Part shown: positions 1-9,060 of the stretch, piece by piece
Position numbering within the stretch: the first letter of the stretch is position 1
How the letters are laid out: the number at the start of each line of letters is the position of its first letter
DNA from: DATBQN01 sp963799925
GTDB lineage: Bacteria; Acidobacteriota; Thermoanaerobaculia; Multivoradales; UBA5704
Assembly (NCBI GenBank): GCA_963799925.1
Contig: CAWCYZ010000001.1
Location: forward strand, 372,001-436,000
Length of the DNA stretch: 64,000 nucleotides
Reading direction: 5' to 3'
Notes under the pieces: model-generated
The model's database searches: none
What the model was told of the DNA's origin: nothing
The model's input: only the letters and a program-made list of their open reading frames with translations
Translations under genes and position numbers: made by a program

Positions 1-3000
1 GGCTTCGAGCGCGCCGGCGGCCACGCCCCCTTCGATCTGCCCCGGCCGCTCGTCGCGGCGCTCCGCGAGCTCGGGCGGGCGGCCGGGGCGACCCCCTTCA
101 TGGTCCTCCTCGCCGGCTTCGAGGCGCTCCTCGCCCGCCTCTCCGGCCAGGGCGACCTGGTGGTGGGGACGACGGTCGCCAACCGCGACCGCAGCGAGAT
201 CGAGGACCTGATCGGCCTCTTCGTCAACACCCTCCCGCTGCGCGGCGAGCTCGCCGACGACCCCGCCTTCGCCGACCATCTGGCGCGGGTGCGCGAGGTG
301 ACGGTCGAGGCCTTCGCCCACGCCGACCTGCCGTTCGAGCGGCTGGTCGAGGAGCTCAAGCCCGAGCGGCGGCTGGCGGAGAACCCGCTCTTCGAGGTGG
401 CGTTCGCCTTCCAGCAGCCGCCGCTCGCCGGGGTCGGCGGCGACGGCCTGCGCCTGGGCATCCTCGAGATCGACACCGGGGTCGCGAAGTTCGAGCTGGT
501 GCTCCACGCCGTCGACGGCGGCGACGCCGTCCACGGGTTCTGGGAGTACCGGACGGCGCTCTTCGACCGCACCACGGTCGAGCGCCTCACCCGCCACCTC
601 GAGACTCTCCTCGCCGCCGCGGCGGAGCACCCCGAGCGGCGGGTCTCGGAGCTCGCCCTCCTCTCGCCGCCCGAGCGCCAGCAGGTCGCGGTCGAATGGA
701 GCGCGGTCGAGGCGGCCGCCCCCGTGCAGCCCCTGGCCTATGAGCTCTTCGCCGCCCAGGCGGCGCGGACGCCGGAGCGGCCGGCGGCGATCTACGGCGG
801 CGAGGCGCTCACCTATCGCCAGCTCGCCGAGCGTGCCGAGCGCCTCGCCCGCCGCCTGCGCGCCGGCGGCGCCGGGCGGGAGCGCCCCGTCGCCCTCCTG
901 GTCGAGCGCTCGCTCGACCTCCCCGTCGCCGTGCTGGCGGCGCTCGCCGCCGGCGCCCCGTACGTGCCGCTCGACCCCGAGCACCCGCGCGAGCGGCTGG
1001 CGCTCCTCGTCGCGGACGCCGGCGTCGCGGTGATCGCCGCCCAGGGTCGCCTGCGCGAGCGGCTGCCGGCGACCGGGCTGCCGCTCGTGCTCGTGGACGG
1101 ACAGTCCGGCGCGGCGCTCGATGCTGGCGATGCTGGCGATGCCGGCGACGGGTCGGCGATGGACGCCGCGGGCGCCGCCCCGCCGCCCCTGCCGCCGCTG
1201 CCGAGCGCCGATCCCGACGACCTCGCCTACGTGCTCTTCACCTCCGGCTCGACCGGGCGGCCGAAGGGCGTCGCCATGCCGCACCGCGCGCTCGCCAACC
1301 TGCTCGCCTGGCAGCTCGCGGCCGGCGGCGGCCAGGAGGGGCGCGCCACCCTGCAGTTCGCCCCGCTCTCGTTCGACGCCTCGTTCCAGGAGATGCTCGG
1401 CACCTGGGGAGCGGGCGGCACGCTGGTCCTCCTGCCGGACGAGGTGCGGCGCGATCCCGAGGCGCTGCTCGACTTCCTCGACACGGCCGAGGTCGGCCGC
1501 ATCTTCTTCCCCTCGATCGCCCTCCAGCAGCTGGCGCAGGCCGCCGCCCGGCGTCCGGCGCCGCGGGCGCTGCGCGAGCTGGTCACGGCGGGCGAGCAGC
1601 TCCAGGTGACGCCCGCGGTGCGCGCCCTGGTGAGCCGCCTGCGGGCGGACGCGATCGCCCGCCCGCCTGGCGTGCGGCTCCACAACCACTACGGTCCGAC
1701 CGAGGCCCACGTCGTCACCGCGCTGATCCTGCCGGACGGCGATCCCGCCCGCTGGCCGGCGCTGCCGGCGATCGGCCGGCCGATCCCCGGCGCCGTCATC
1801 CGCCTGCTCGGCGCCGACCTCGCGCCGGCCGCGATCGGCGTGCCGGGCGAGCTCTACATCGGCGGCGCCTGCCTGGCGCGCGGCTACCAGGGACGGCCGG
1901 AGCTGACCGCCGAGCGCTTCGTGCCCGATCCGTATGCCATCTCGAACGCCGCGCCGGGGGCGCGGCAGGCTGATCCGGACGCCGCGCTGGGGGCGCGGCT
2001 CTATCGCACCGGCGACCTCGCCCGCTGGCGGGCCGACGGCGTCCTCGAGTACCTCGGCCGCGGCGACGGCCAGGTCAAGGTGCGCGGGGTGCGCGTCGAG
2101 CCGGCGGAGGTCGAGGCGGCGCTCGCCGCCCACCCGCAGGTGGGCGAGTGCGCGGTGGTGGCGCGGCAGGGAGCGGGCGGCGAGACCTTCCTCGCCGCCT
2201 ACGTCGTCGCCCGCGGCGCCGCCGCCCTCTCGACGCGGCAGCTGCGCGACTTCCTGCGCGGCAGGCTCCCCGACGCCCTGGTGCCGTCGGCCTTCGTCGA
2301 GCTCGCCCGCCTGCCGCGCACCGTCTCGGGCAAGATCGACCGCGCCGCCCTCCCCGCCCCCGGCGTCGACAGCACGGCGCCGGCCGGCTTCGTCGCGCCG
2401 CGGACGCCGGTCGAGGAGGTCCTCGCCGGCATCTGGTCGGGGGTGCTGCGGCTGGAGCGGATCGGCGCCCACGACAACTTCTTCGACCTCGGCGGCCACT
2501 CGCTCAGCGCCACCACGGTGACGGCGCAGGCGCGCTCGACCTTCCGCGTCGAGCTGCCCACCCGCACCCTGTTCGAGGCGCCGACCTTGGCCGAGCTCGC
2601 TCTGCGCGTCGAGCAGCTCCTGCAGGCCGCGGCGGGGCTGGAGCTGCCGCCGATCGTGGCGGCGGCGCGCGACGGCGATCCGCCGCTCTCCTTCGCCCAG
2701 CAGCGGCTGTGGTTCCTCGACCGCCTCGCCGGGGGGGAGAGCCCGTTCTACAACATCGCGGCGGCGCTCGGCCTCGCCGGCCGCCTGGCGCCCGCGGCGC
2801 TCGCCGCGGCGCTCGCCGAGATCGTCCGCCGCCACGAGACGCTGCGCACCACCTTCCGGGCCGGCGCCGGCGGCGAGGCCTTCCAGGTCGTCCATCCGCC
2901 CGCCCCCTTCCCGCTGCCGGTGATCGATCTCGAAACCCTCCCCGCGGCAGCCGTCCGCGGCGAGATCGAGCGCCTGGCCCGCGCAGACGGCCACCGCCCG

Positions 3001-6000
3001 TTCCGGCTCGCCGCGGGGCCGCTCCTGCGCGTCGGGCTGGTGCGGCTGGGCGGCGACGACCGCCACGCCCTCCTCCTCTCGATGCACCACATCGTCTCCG
3101 ACGGCTGGTCGCTCGACCTCTTCGTCCGCGAGCTGGCGGCGCTCTACGCGGCGGCCGTCGAGGGCCGGCCTTCCCCCCTCCGCGAGCTGCCGCTCCAGTA
3201 CGCCGACTTCGCCCTCTGGCAGCGGCGCTGGCTCGCCGGCCCGGTGCTCGAAGCCCAGCTCGCCTACTGGCGGCGGCGGCTCGCCGGCGCGCCGCTCGCC
3301 CTCGAGCTGCCGACCGACCGGCCGCGGCCGGCGCTGCAGACCTACGCCGGCCGCGCCGAGCTCCTCCGCCTGCCGCGGCCGCTCGCCGAGGCGCTCGCGG
3401 CGCTGGCGCGCGGCGAGCGGGCGACCCTCTTCATGGTCCTCCTCGGCGCCTTCGCCGCCCTCCTCGAGCGGACGAGCGGGCAGGACGACATGCTCCTCGG
3501 CACCCCGATCGCCAACCGCACCCAGCGCGAGGTCGAGGAGCTGATCGGCGTCTTCGTCAACACCCTGGTGCTGCGCGTCGAGCTCGCCGGCGAGCCGTCG
3601 TTCCGCGGCCTCCTCTCGCGGGTCCGCGAGACGGCGCTCGCCGCCTACGCCCACCAGGACCTGCCCTTCGAGCGGCTGGTCGAGGCGCTGCAGCCGGCGC
3701 GCGACCTGTCGCGCAACCCCCTCTTCCAGGTCTCGTTCTCGATGGGCTCGACGCCGTGGCACCACTTCGAGCCCTCCGGCCTCGCCATCGGCTCGCTCGG
3801 CATCGAGGTCGGCAACGACCTCGAGCTCTTCGACCTCACGCTCCAGGTGTTCGAGACGCCGCACGGCCTCGACGCCCGGCTGGCGTTCAATGCCGACCTC
3901 TTCGACAGCACGACGGTCGCCCGCCTCGGCCGCCGGCTCGAGACGCTCCTCGCGGCGGTGGCGGCCGATCCGGACGTCGCCCCCGGCGCCGTGCCGCTCC
4001 TCTCCCCGGCGGAGCGCCAGCAGCTCCGCGAGTGGGGCGGCGCGGCCGCGGGCCCGGAGGACGGGGAGGGCGCGGCGCCGCCGACCGCGGTCGCCCTGTT
4101 CCTGGCGCAGGCGGCGCTGCGGCCCGCGGCGCCGGCGCTGGCGTGGGCGGCGGACGGCGGCGAGCTGTCGTACGAGGAGCTCGACCGGCGCTCGAGCCGC
4201 CTGGCGCGCCACCTCGAGGCGGCCGGCGTCGGTCCGGAGAGCGTCGCCGCCCTCGCCCTCGACGGCGGCGTCGACTTCGCGACCGCCGTCCTCGCCGTCT
4301 GGAAGGCGGGCGGCGCCTACCTGCCGCTCGCCGCCGATCTGCCGCGCGAACGGGTCGCCTTCCTGCTCGCCGACAGCGGCGCGCGCCTGGTGGTGACGCG
4401 CGGCGGCGAGCGGGCGGCGGCGCTCGCCGCGGCCGGGCGGCCGGTCGTCGACCTCGGCGCCGACGCCCCGGCGATCGCCCGGCGGGACCCGGCCGGGCGG
4501 CCGGCGCCGGACCTGCCGGCGAGCCTCGCCTATCTGATCTACACCTCCGGCTCGACCGGACGGCCGAAGGGGGTCCTGGTGTCGCACGGGGCGCTCGCCG
4601 CCCATGTCCGCGAATTCGCCCGGCGCCTGGACCTCGGACCGGGCGACCGGGTGCTCCAGGTCGCCTCCTTCGCCTTCGACGTCTCGCTCGACGAGCTGGT
4701 GCCGACGCTCGCCGCCGGCGCCACCTTCGTCCCCTGGCGGCCGGAGGCGGCCGAGCCGGCGGCCCTGGCGCGCGCCCTCGCCGAGCGCGCGATCACCGTC
4801 GTCAACCTGCCGACCGCCCTCTGGCACCAGGCGGCGCGGGCGTGGTCGGAGGGGAAGCTCGCCGTCCCCGCGGCCGCCCTGGAGGCTCTGCGCTGGGTGC
4901 TGGTGGGCGGCGAGGCGCTGCCGCCGCGCGCCTTGGAGCTCTGGCGGCGGACGCCGCTCGCCGCGGTGCCGCTCGCCAACGGCTACGGCCCGACCGAGGC
5001 GGTGGTGACGGCGACGCTCCACGCCGCCGGACCCGAGGCCGAGCCCGCCGACCTCGCCCGCCTGCCGATCGGCCGCCCGTTCGCCGGCCGCGCGCTCCAC
5101 CTCGTCGACCGGCGCGGCGAGCTGGCGGCGCCCGGCGCGGTGGGCGAGATCCACCTCGGCGGCGCGCCCCTCGCCCGCGGTTACCTCGGCCGGCCGGAGC
5201 GCACCGCCGAGGCCTTCGTGCCCGACCCCTTCTCCGCCGTGCCGGGCGCCCGCCTCTACCGCAGCGGCGACCTCGCCCGCCGCCGCGGCGACGGCAGCCT
5301 CGAGTTCCTCGGCCGGCGCGACCGCCAGCTCAAGGTGCGCGGCTTCCGGGTGGAGCCCGGCGAGGTCGAGGCGGCGCTCCTCGCCCATCCGGACGTCCGC
5401 CAGGCGGCGGTGGTCCTCGCCGACGGCCCGCGGCCTGGCGCCCAGGGTGCCGCCGAGGGTACCGCCGAGGGTGCCGGAGACACCGGCGGCGGCGCCCCTG
5501 AGCTGCGCACCCTCGCCGCCTACCTCGCCCCGGAGCCCGGCCGCGAGGCGCCGCGCGCGGCGGAGCTGCGCGCCTTCCTCGGCGGCCGGCTGCCGCCCTA
5601 CATGGTCCCCTCGACCTTCGCCGTTCTGCCCGCGCTGCCGATGACCGCGGGCGGCAAGGTCGACCGCGCCGCGCTCCCCGCCGCCTCCCGTGCCGCGGCG
5701 GAGCGCAAGGCCGCGGCGGCCGGCGGCGCGGCGGCCTCGCCGGAGCCGGCGGCGCCGGGGACGCCGGAGGCCGAGGCCGGCGAGCCGGCGCCGCTCGAGG
5801 CCCTGGTTGCCGGGTTATGGCGCGAGGTGCTCGGCCTGGCGGACGACGAGGTCGGCCTCGACGACAACTTCTTCGACCTCGGCGGCCACTCGATGCTCCT
5901 CGCCCTCGTGCTCGCCCGCCTGCAGGAGGAGCTGGCGCCCGGCCTCACGATGATCGACCTCTTCGATCATCCGACCGTCTCGGCGCTCGCCGGCCGCCTG

Positions 6001-8952
6001 CTGGAGCTGGGCGCCGAGGTCCGGCCCGCGGCGCCCGCGATCCCGGCGATCCCGGCGATCCCGGTCCTCGAGGCGGCGGGCGGAGCCCGGAGCGCGCCGG
6101 AGCCGATGCCCGCGCCGCCGCAGCCGCCCGCGGCGGAGGTCCTCGCGCCGGCGCCGGACCGCGTCGAGAGGCTCGAGGCTCTGGAGGCGCTCGTCGCCGG
6201 CATCTGGCGCGAGGCCCTCGGACGCGAGGAGGCGATCGCGGCCGGCGACAACTTCTTCGACCTCGGCGGCCACTCGCTGCTCCTCACCCTCGTGCACGCC
6301 CGGCTGCAGGAGGCGCTCGCCGCCGACATCCCGCTGCTCGACCTCTTCGAGCATCCGACGCTCGGCGCCCTCGCCGACCATCTCGCCGGCGCGCTGGCGC
6401 CGGCCGCCGCCGCCCCGGCGACGCTCGCCGCGGATGTGGTGCCGGCGCCGGCGCCGGCGCCGGCGTCACATCCGGCCGCGGGAAGGGCGCCGGCAGACGG
6501 CGAGCGCATCGCCATCGTCGGCATGGCCGGCCGCTTCCCCGGCGCCTCCGACGTCGAATCGTTCTGGCGCAACCTCGTCGACGGGGTCGAGTCGATCTCG
6601 TTCTTCCTCCCCGCGGGCGAGACCTGGCGGCCGCCCGCCGGCGGCTCCTTCAACGTGCCGGCGGGCGGCGCCATCGACGACGTCGAGCTCTGGGACGCCG
6701 ACTTCTTCGGCTATCCCCGCCGCGAGGCCGAGCTGATGGACCCGCAGCACCGGATCTTCCTCGACTGCGCCTGGGAGGCGCTCGAGGATGCCGGCTACGG
6801 CTCCCGGCGCGGCCGCGGCGGCCGGGTGGGGGTCTTCGGCGGCGCCACCCAGAGCGACTACCTGCAGAATCTCGCCGCCCTCGGGCTGCTCGCCGAGCCG
6901 GTCGGCTCCGACCTCGCGATGGTCGGCAACGAGAAGGACTACCTGGCCGTCCGCGTCTCCTACAAGCTCGCCCTCGAAGGCCCCAGCCTGGTGGTGTCGG
7001 CCGCCTGCTCGACCTCGCTCGTCGCCGTCCATCTCGCCGCCGCCAGCCTGCTCGCCGGCGAGTGCGACATGGCGCTCGCCGGCGCCGTCTCGATCGCCGG
7101 CCGCCAGCGCGCCGGCTACCTCCACCGGCCGGGGAGCAGCCTGTCGCCGACCGGCCGCTGCCGCCCGTTCGACGCCGCGAGCGACGGCACCGTCGACAGC
7201 GACGGCGCCGGCATCGTGGTGCTCAAGCGGCTGTCCGACGCTCTCGCCGCCGGCGACGCGATCCGCGCCGTGATCCGCGGCTCGGCGATGACCAACGACG
7301 GCGCCGAGAAGATCGGCTTCCTGGCGCCGCGCACCGCCGGGCGCGCCGCCGCGGTCGCCGCCGCCCTGGCGCGCGCCGGCATCTCCCCGGCCGAGATCGG
7401 CTTCGTCGAGGCGCACGGCGTCGGCCTGCCGCTGGGCGACGCCATCGAGGTGGCGGCGCTGCACCAGGCCTTCGGCGCCGCCGGCGGCCCCGGCACCTGC
7501 GTCCTGGGCTCGGTCAAGGGCAACATCGGCCACCCGCACGGCGCCTGCGGCGTCATCGGGCTGATCAAGGCGACGCTCGCCCTCGAGCGGCGGCAGATCC
7601 CTCCCACCCTCCACTTCGAGCGCCCGAGCGCCGAGATCGATCTCGCGGCGGGGCCGTTCCACGTCAACGTCCGGTTGCAACCCTGGGAGAGCGACGGGGC
7701 GCCGCGTCGCGCCGGCGTCAGCTCGTTCGGGCACGGCGGCGTCAACGTCCACGCGGTGCTCGAGGAGGGTCCACGAGCTCCGGCGCCGGCGGCGGCCCAG
7801 CCGTCCAACACGCGGCCCTGGCAGCTCCTCCTCCTCGCGGCGCGCAGCGAGGCGGCGCTCGCCGCCGCCTCGGCGCGCCTCGCCGCCCATCTCGCCCGCC
7901 ATCCCGAGCAGGACCTGGCCGACGTCGCCTTCACCCTCCAGGTCGGGCGCGAGGGCTTCGCCCACCGCCGCGCCGTGCTCTGCAGCGACCGCGCCGAGGC
8001 GGCGGCCGCCCTCGCGGCCATCCCAGCCCTCGCCGCGCCCGATACCGCGCGCGCGCCGGCGCGGACGGCGCGGCGCCGGGCGCCCGCCGTCGTCTTCCTG
8101 CTGCCGGGGGCGGGCGGCCGGGCGGGCCTCGGCGCCGGGCTCTACGCGGCGGAGGAGAGCTTCCGCGCCGCCTACGACCGGGTCGCCGAGCGCCTCGCCG
8201 CCCATCTCGGACGCGACCTCCGCGCCGCCTTCCCCGCCGCCGCCGCCGAGCCGGCCCTCGCCGAGCCCGCCCTCTTCGCCTATCAGGTGGCGCTCGCCGA
8301 GACCCTCCGCGGCTGGGGGGTGCGGCCGGACCTGCTCCTCGGCGAGGGGGTGGGCGAGCTCGCCGCCGCCGTCCTCGCCGGCACCCTCGAGCTCGACGGC
8401 GCGGCGGCGCTCGCCGCCCGCCGCGGCGGTCACGGCGGCCATCCCGCGGCGGCCGAGTGGGAGGCCGCGGTCGCCGCGGTGCCGCGCCGGCCGCCGGCGA
8501 CGCGCTGGATCTCGGCCTCGACCGGCGGCCGCGTCGAGCCCGCCGACGCGGTCGACCCGCGGCGCTGGGCCGAGCGGCTGACCGCCGAGCCGCGGCTCGC
8601 CGCGGCGCTCCGCCCGCTCCTCGCCGACCGGCTCCGCGTCCTCCTGCCGCTCGGCCCGGCGGCGGGCCTCGCCGCGGCGGCGCGGACGGCCGCCGGCGAG
8701 GACGGCGCCGCGGCGCTCGCCGCCGTGCTGCCCGCCGCGGATCTGGCGGAACCGGCAGCGGCCCTAGCCACCCTCGGCAATCTCTGGGTCGCCGGCGTCG
8801 ACGTCGACTGGGCCGCCTACCACCGCGGCGCGGCGCGGCGCCGGGTGCCGCTCCCCACCTACCCCTTCGAGCGCCAGCGCTTCTGGGTGGAGCCGGCGGC
8901 GAGCTCCGGCGTGCTGCGCACCCTGGCGACGGCGGCGGCCGAGGACGTATGA
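1..8952 (+). CDS. Hybrid NRPS-PKS megasynthase, 3' part (C-A-PCP-C-A-PCP-PCP-KS-AT*)
   Basis: The frame is open from the first base, so the 5' end lies outside the window. Domain order by position: C-terminal half of a condensation domain (1-690); adenylation domain 1 (about 740-2370, A3 motif TSGSTGRPKG, A5 NHYGPTE, A10 GKIDRA); carrier protein with DNFFDLGGHS, phosphopantetheine Ser codon at 2500; condensation domain 2 (2680-3990, HHIVSDG at 3085-3105); adenylation domain 2 (4090-5690); two tandem carrier proteins with Ser at 5890 and 6274; ketosynthase (6500-7780, Cys at 7006, His at 7414 and 7531); and an acyltransferase-like domain (8080-8900) ending in the usual post-AT linker. The AT has GEGVGE where active domains have GHSxGE, so the nucleophile Ser is Gly. 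No ACP, TE or reductase follows. The module activates two amino acids and passes the chain to a KS. The product is unknown and substrates were not predicted. A radical SAM enzyme and an exporter follow on the same strand. Confidence 0.95.
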   Translation, partial: GFERAGGHAPFDLPRPLVAALRELGRAAGATPFMVLLAGFEALLARLSGQGDLVVGTTVANRDRSEIEDLIGLFVNTLPLRGELADDPAFADHLARVREVTVEAFAHADLPFERLVEELKPERRLAENPLFEVAFAFQQPPLAGVGGDGLRLGILEIDTGVAKFELVLHAVDGGDAVHGFWEYRTALFDRTTVERLTRHLETLLAAAAEHPERRVSELALLSPPERQQVAVEWSAVEAAAPVQPLAYELFAAQAARTPERPAAIYGGEALTYRQLAERAERLARRLRAGGAGRERPVALLVERSLDLPVAVLAALAAGAPYVPLDPEHPRERLALLVADAGVAVIAAQGRLRERLPATGLPLVLVDGQSGAALDAGDAGDAGDGSAMDAAGAAPPPLPPLPSADPDDLAYVLFTSGSTGRPKGVAMPHRALANLLAWQLAAGGGQEGRATLQFAPLSFDASFQEMLGTWGAGGTLVLLPDEVRRDPEALLDFLDTAEVGRIFFPSIALQQLAQAAARRPAPRALRELVTAGEQLQVTPAVRALVSRLRADAIARPPGVRLHNHYGPTEAHVVTALILPDGDPARWPALPAIGRPIPGAVIRLLGADLAPAAIGVPGELYIGGACLARGYQGRPELTAERFVPDPYAISNAAPGARQADPDAALGARLYRTGDLARWRADGVLEYLGRGDGQVKVRGVRVEPAEVEAALAAHPQVGECAVVARQGAGGETFLAAYVVARGAAALSTRQLRDFLRGRLPDALVPSAFVELARLPRTVSGKIDRAALPAPGVDSTAPAGFVAPRTPVEEVLAGIWSGVLRLERIGAHDNFFDLGGHSLSATTVTAQARSTFRVELPTRTLFEAPTLAELALRVEQLLQAAAGLELPPIVAAARDGDPPLSFAQQRLWFLDRLAGGESPFYNIAAALGLAGRLAPAALAAALAEIVRRHETLRTTFRAGAGGEAFQVVHPPAPFPLPVIDLETLPAAAVRGEIERLARADGHRPFRLAAGPLLRVGLVRLGGDDRHALLLSMHHIVSDGWSLDLFVRELAALYAAAVEGRPSPLRELPLQYADFALWQRRWLAGPVLEAQLAYWRRRLAGAPLALELPTDRPRPALQTYAGRAELLRLPRPLAEALAALARGERATLFMVLLGAFAALLERTSGQDDMLLGTPIANRTQREVEELIGVFVNTLVLRVELAGEPSFRGLLSRVRETALAAYAHQDLPFERLVEALQPARDLSRNPLFQVSFSMGSTPWHHFEPSGLAIGSLGIEVGNDLELFDLTLQVFETPHGLDARLAFNADLFDSTTVARLGRRLETLLAAVAADPDVAPGAVPLLSPAERQQLREWGGAAAGPEDGEGAAPPTAVALFLAQAALRPAAPALAWAADGGELSYEELDRRSSRLARHLEAAGVGPESVAALALDGGVDFATAVLAVWKAGGAYLPLAADLPRERVAFLLADSGARLVVTRGGERAAALAAAGRPVVDLGADAPAIARRDPAGRPAPDLPASLAYLIYTSGSTGRPKGVLVSHGALAAHVREFARRLDLGPGDRVLQVASFAFDVSLDELVPTLAAGATFVPWRPEAAEPAALARALAERAITVVNLPTALWHQAARAWSEGKLAVPAAALEALRWVLVGGEALPPRALELWRRTPLAAVPLANGYGPTEAVVTATLHAAGPEAEPADLARLPIGRPFAGRALHLVDRRGELAAPGAVGEIHLGGAPLARGYLGRPERTAEAFVPDPFSAVPGARLYRSGDLARRRGDGSLEFLGRRDRQLKVRGFRVEPGEVEAALLAHPDVRQAAVVLADGPRPGAQGAAEGTAEGAGDTGGGAPELRTLAAYLAPEPGREAPRAAELRAFLGGRLPPYMVPSTFAVLPALPMTAGGKVDRAALPAASRAAAERKAAAAGGAAASPEPAAPGTPEAEAGEPAPLEALVAGLWREVLGLADDEVGLDDNFFDLGGHSMLLALVLARLQEELAPGLTMIDLFDHPTVSALAGRLLELGAEVRPAAPAIPAIPAIPVLEAAGGARSAPEPMPAPPQPPAAEVLAPAPDRVERLEALEALVAGIWREALGREEAIAAGDNFFDLGGHSLLLTLVHARLQEALAADIPLLDLFEHPTLGALADHLAGALAPAAAAPATLAADVVPAPAPAPASHPAAGRAPADGERIAIVGMAGRFPGASDVESFWRNLVDGVESISFFLPAGETWRPPAGGSFNVPAGGAIDDVELWDADFFGYPRREAELMDPQHRIFLDCAWEALEDAGYGSRRGRGGRVGVFGGATQSDYLQNLAALGLLAEPVGSDLAMVGNEKDYLAVRVSYKLALEGPSLVVSAACSTSLVAVHLAAASLLAGECDMALAGAVSIAGRQRAGYLHRPGSSLSPTGRCRPFDAASDGTVDSDGAGIVVLKRLSDALAAGDAIRAVIRGSAMTNDGAEKIGFLAPRTAGRAAAVAAALARAGISPAEIGFVEAHGVGLPLGDAIEVAALHQAFGAAGGPGTCVLGSVKGNIGHPHGACGVIGLIKATLALERRQIPPTLHFERPSAEIDLAAGPFHVNVRLQPWESDGAPRRAGVSSFGHGGVNVHAVLEEGPRAPAPAAAQPSNTRPWQLLLLAARSEAALAAASARLAAHLARHPEQDLADVAFTLQVGREGFAHRRAVLCSDRAEAAAALAAIPALAAPDTARAPARTARRRAPAVVFLLPGAGGRAGLGAGLYAAEESFRAAYDRVAERLAAHLGRDLRAAFPAAAAEPALAEPALFAYQVALAETLRGWGVRPDLLLGEGVGELAAAVLAGTLELDGAAALAARRGGHGGHPAAAEWEAAVAAVPRRPPATRWISASTGGRVEPADAVDPRRWAERLTAEPRLAAALRPLLADRLRVLLPLGPAAGLAAAARTAAGEDGAAALAAVLPAADLAEPAAALATLGNLWVAGVDVDWAAYHRGAARRRVPLPTYPFERQRFWVEPAASSGVLRTLATAAAEDV

Positions 8953-9060
8953 GGCGCGGCGGCGGGAAGCGAGCGGCGGCGAGCGCGGCGAGCGCGGCGA
9001 AGAATACGCCGGCCGCCCGCCGGACGTAGATCGGATACGGTGTCGCACGAGGAGCCAGAC

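Noticed and set aside
6466..8442. A 658-codon open frame antisense to the NRPS-PKS gene
   Set aside because: Very high GC with third-position bias keeps antisense frames open; its protein is Gly/Arg/Asp-rich and lacks motifs, while the sense strand has full domain signatures.
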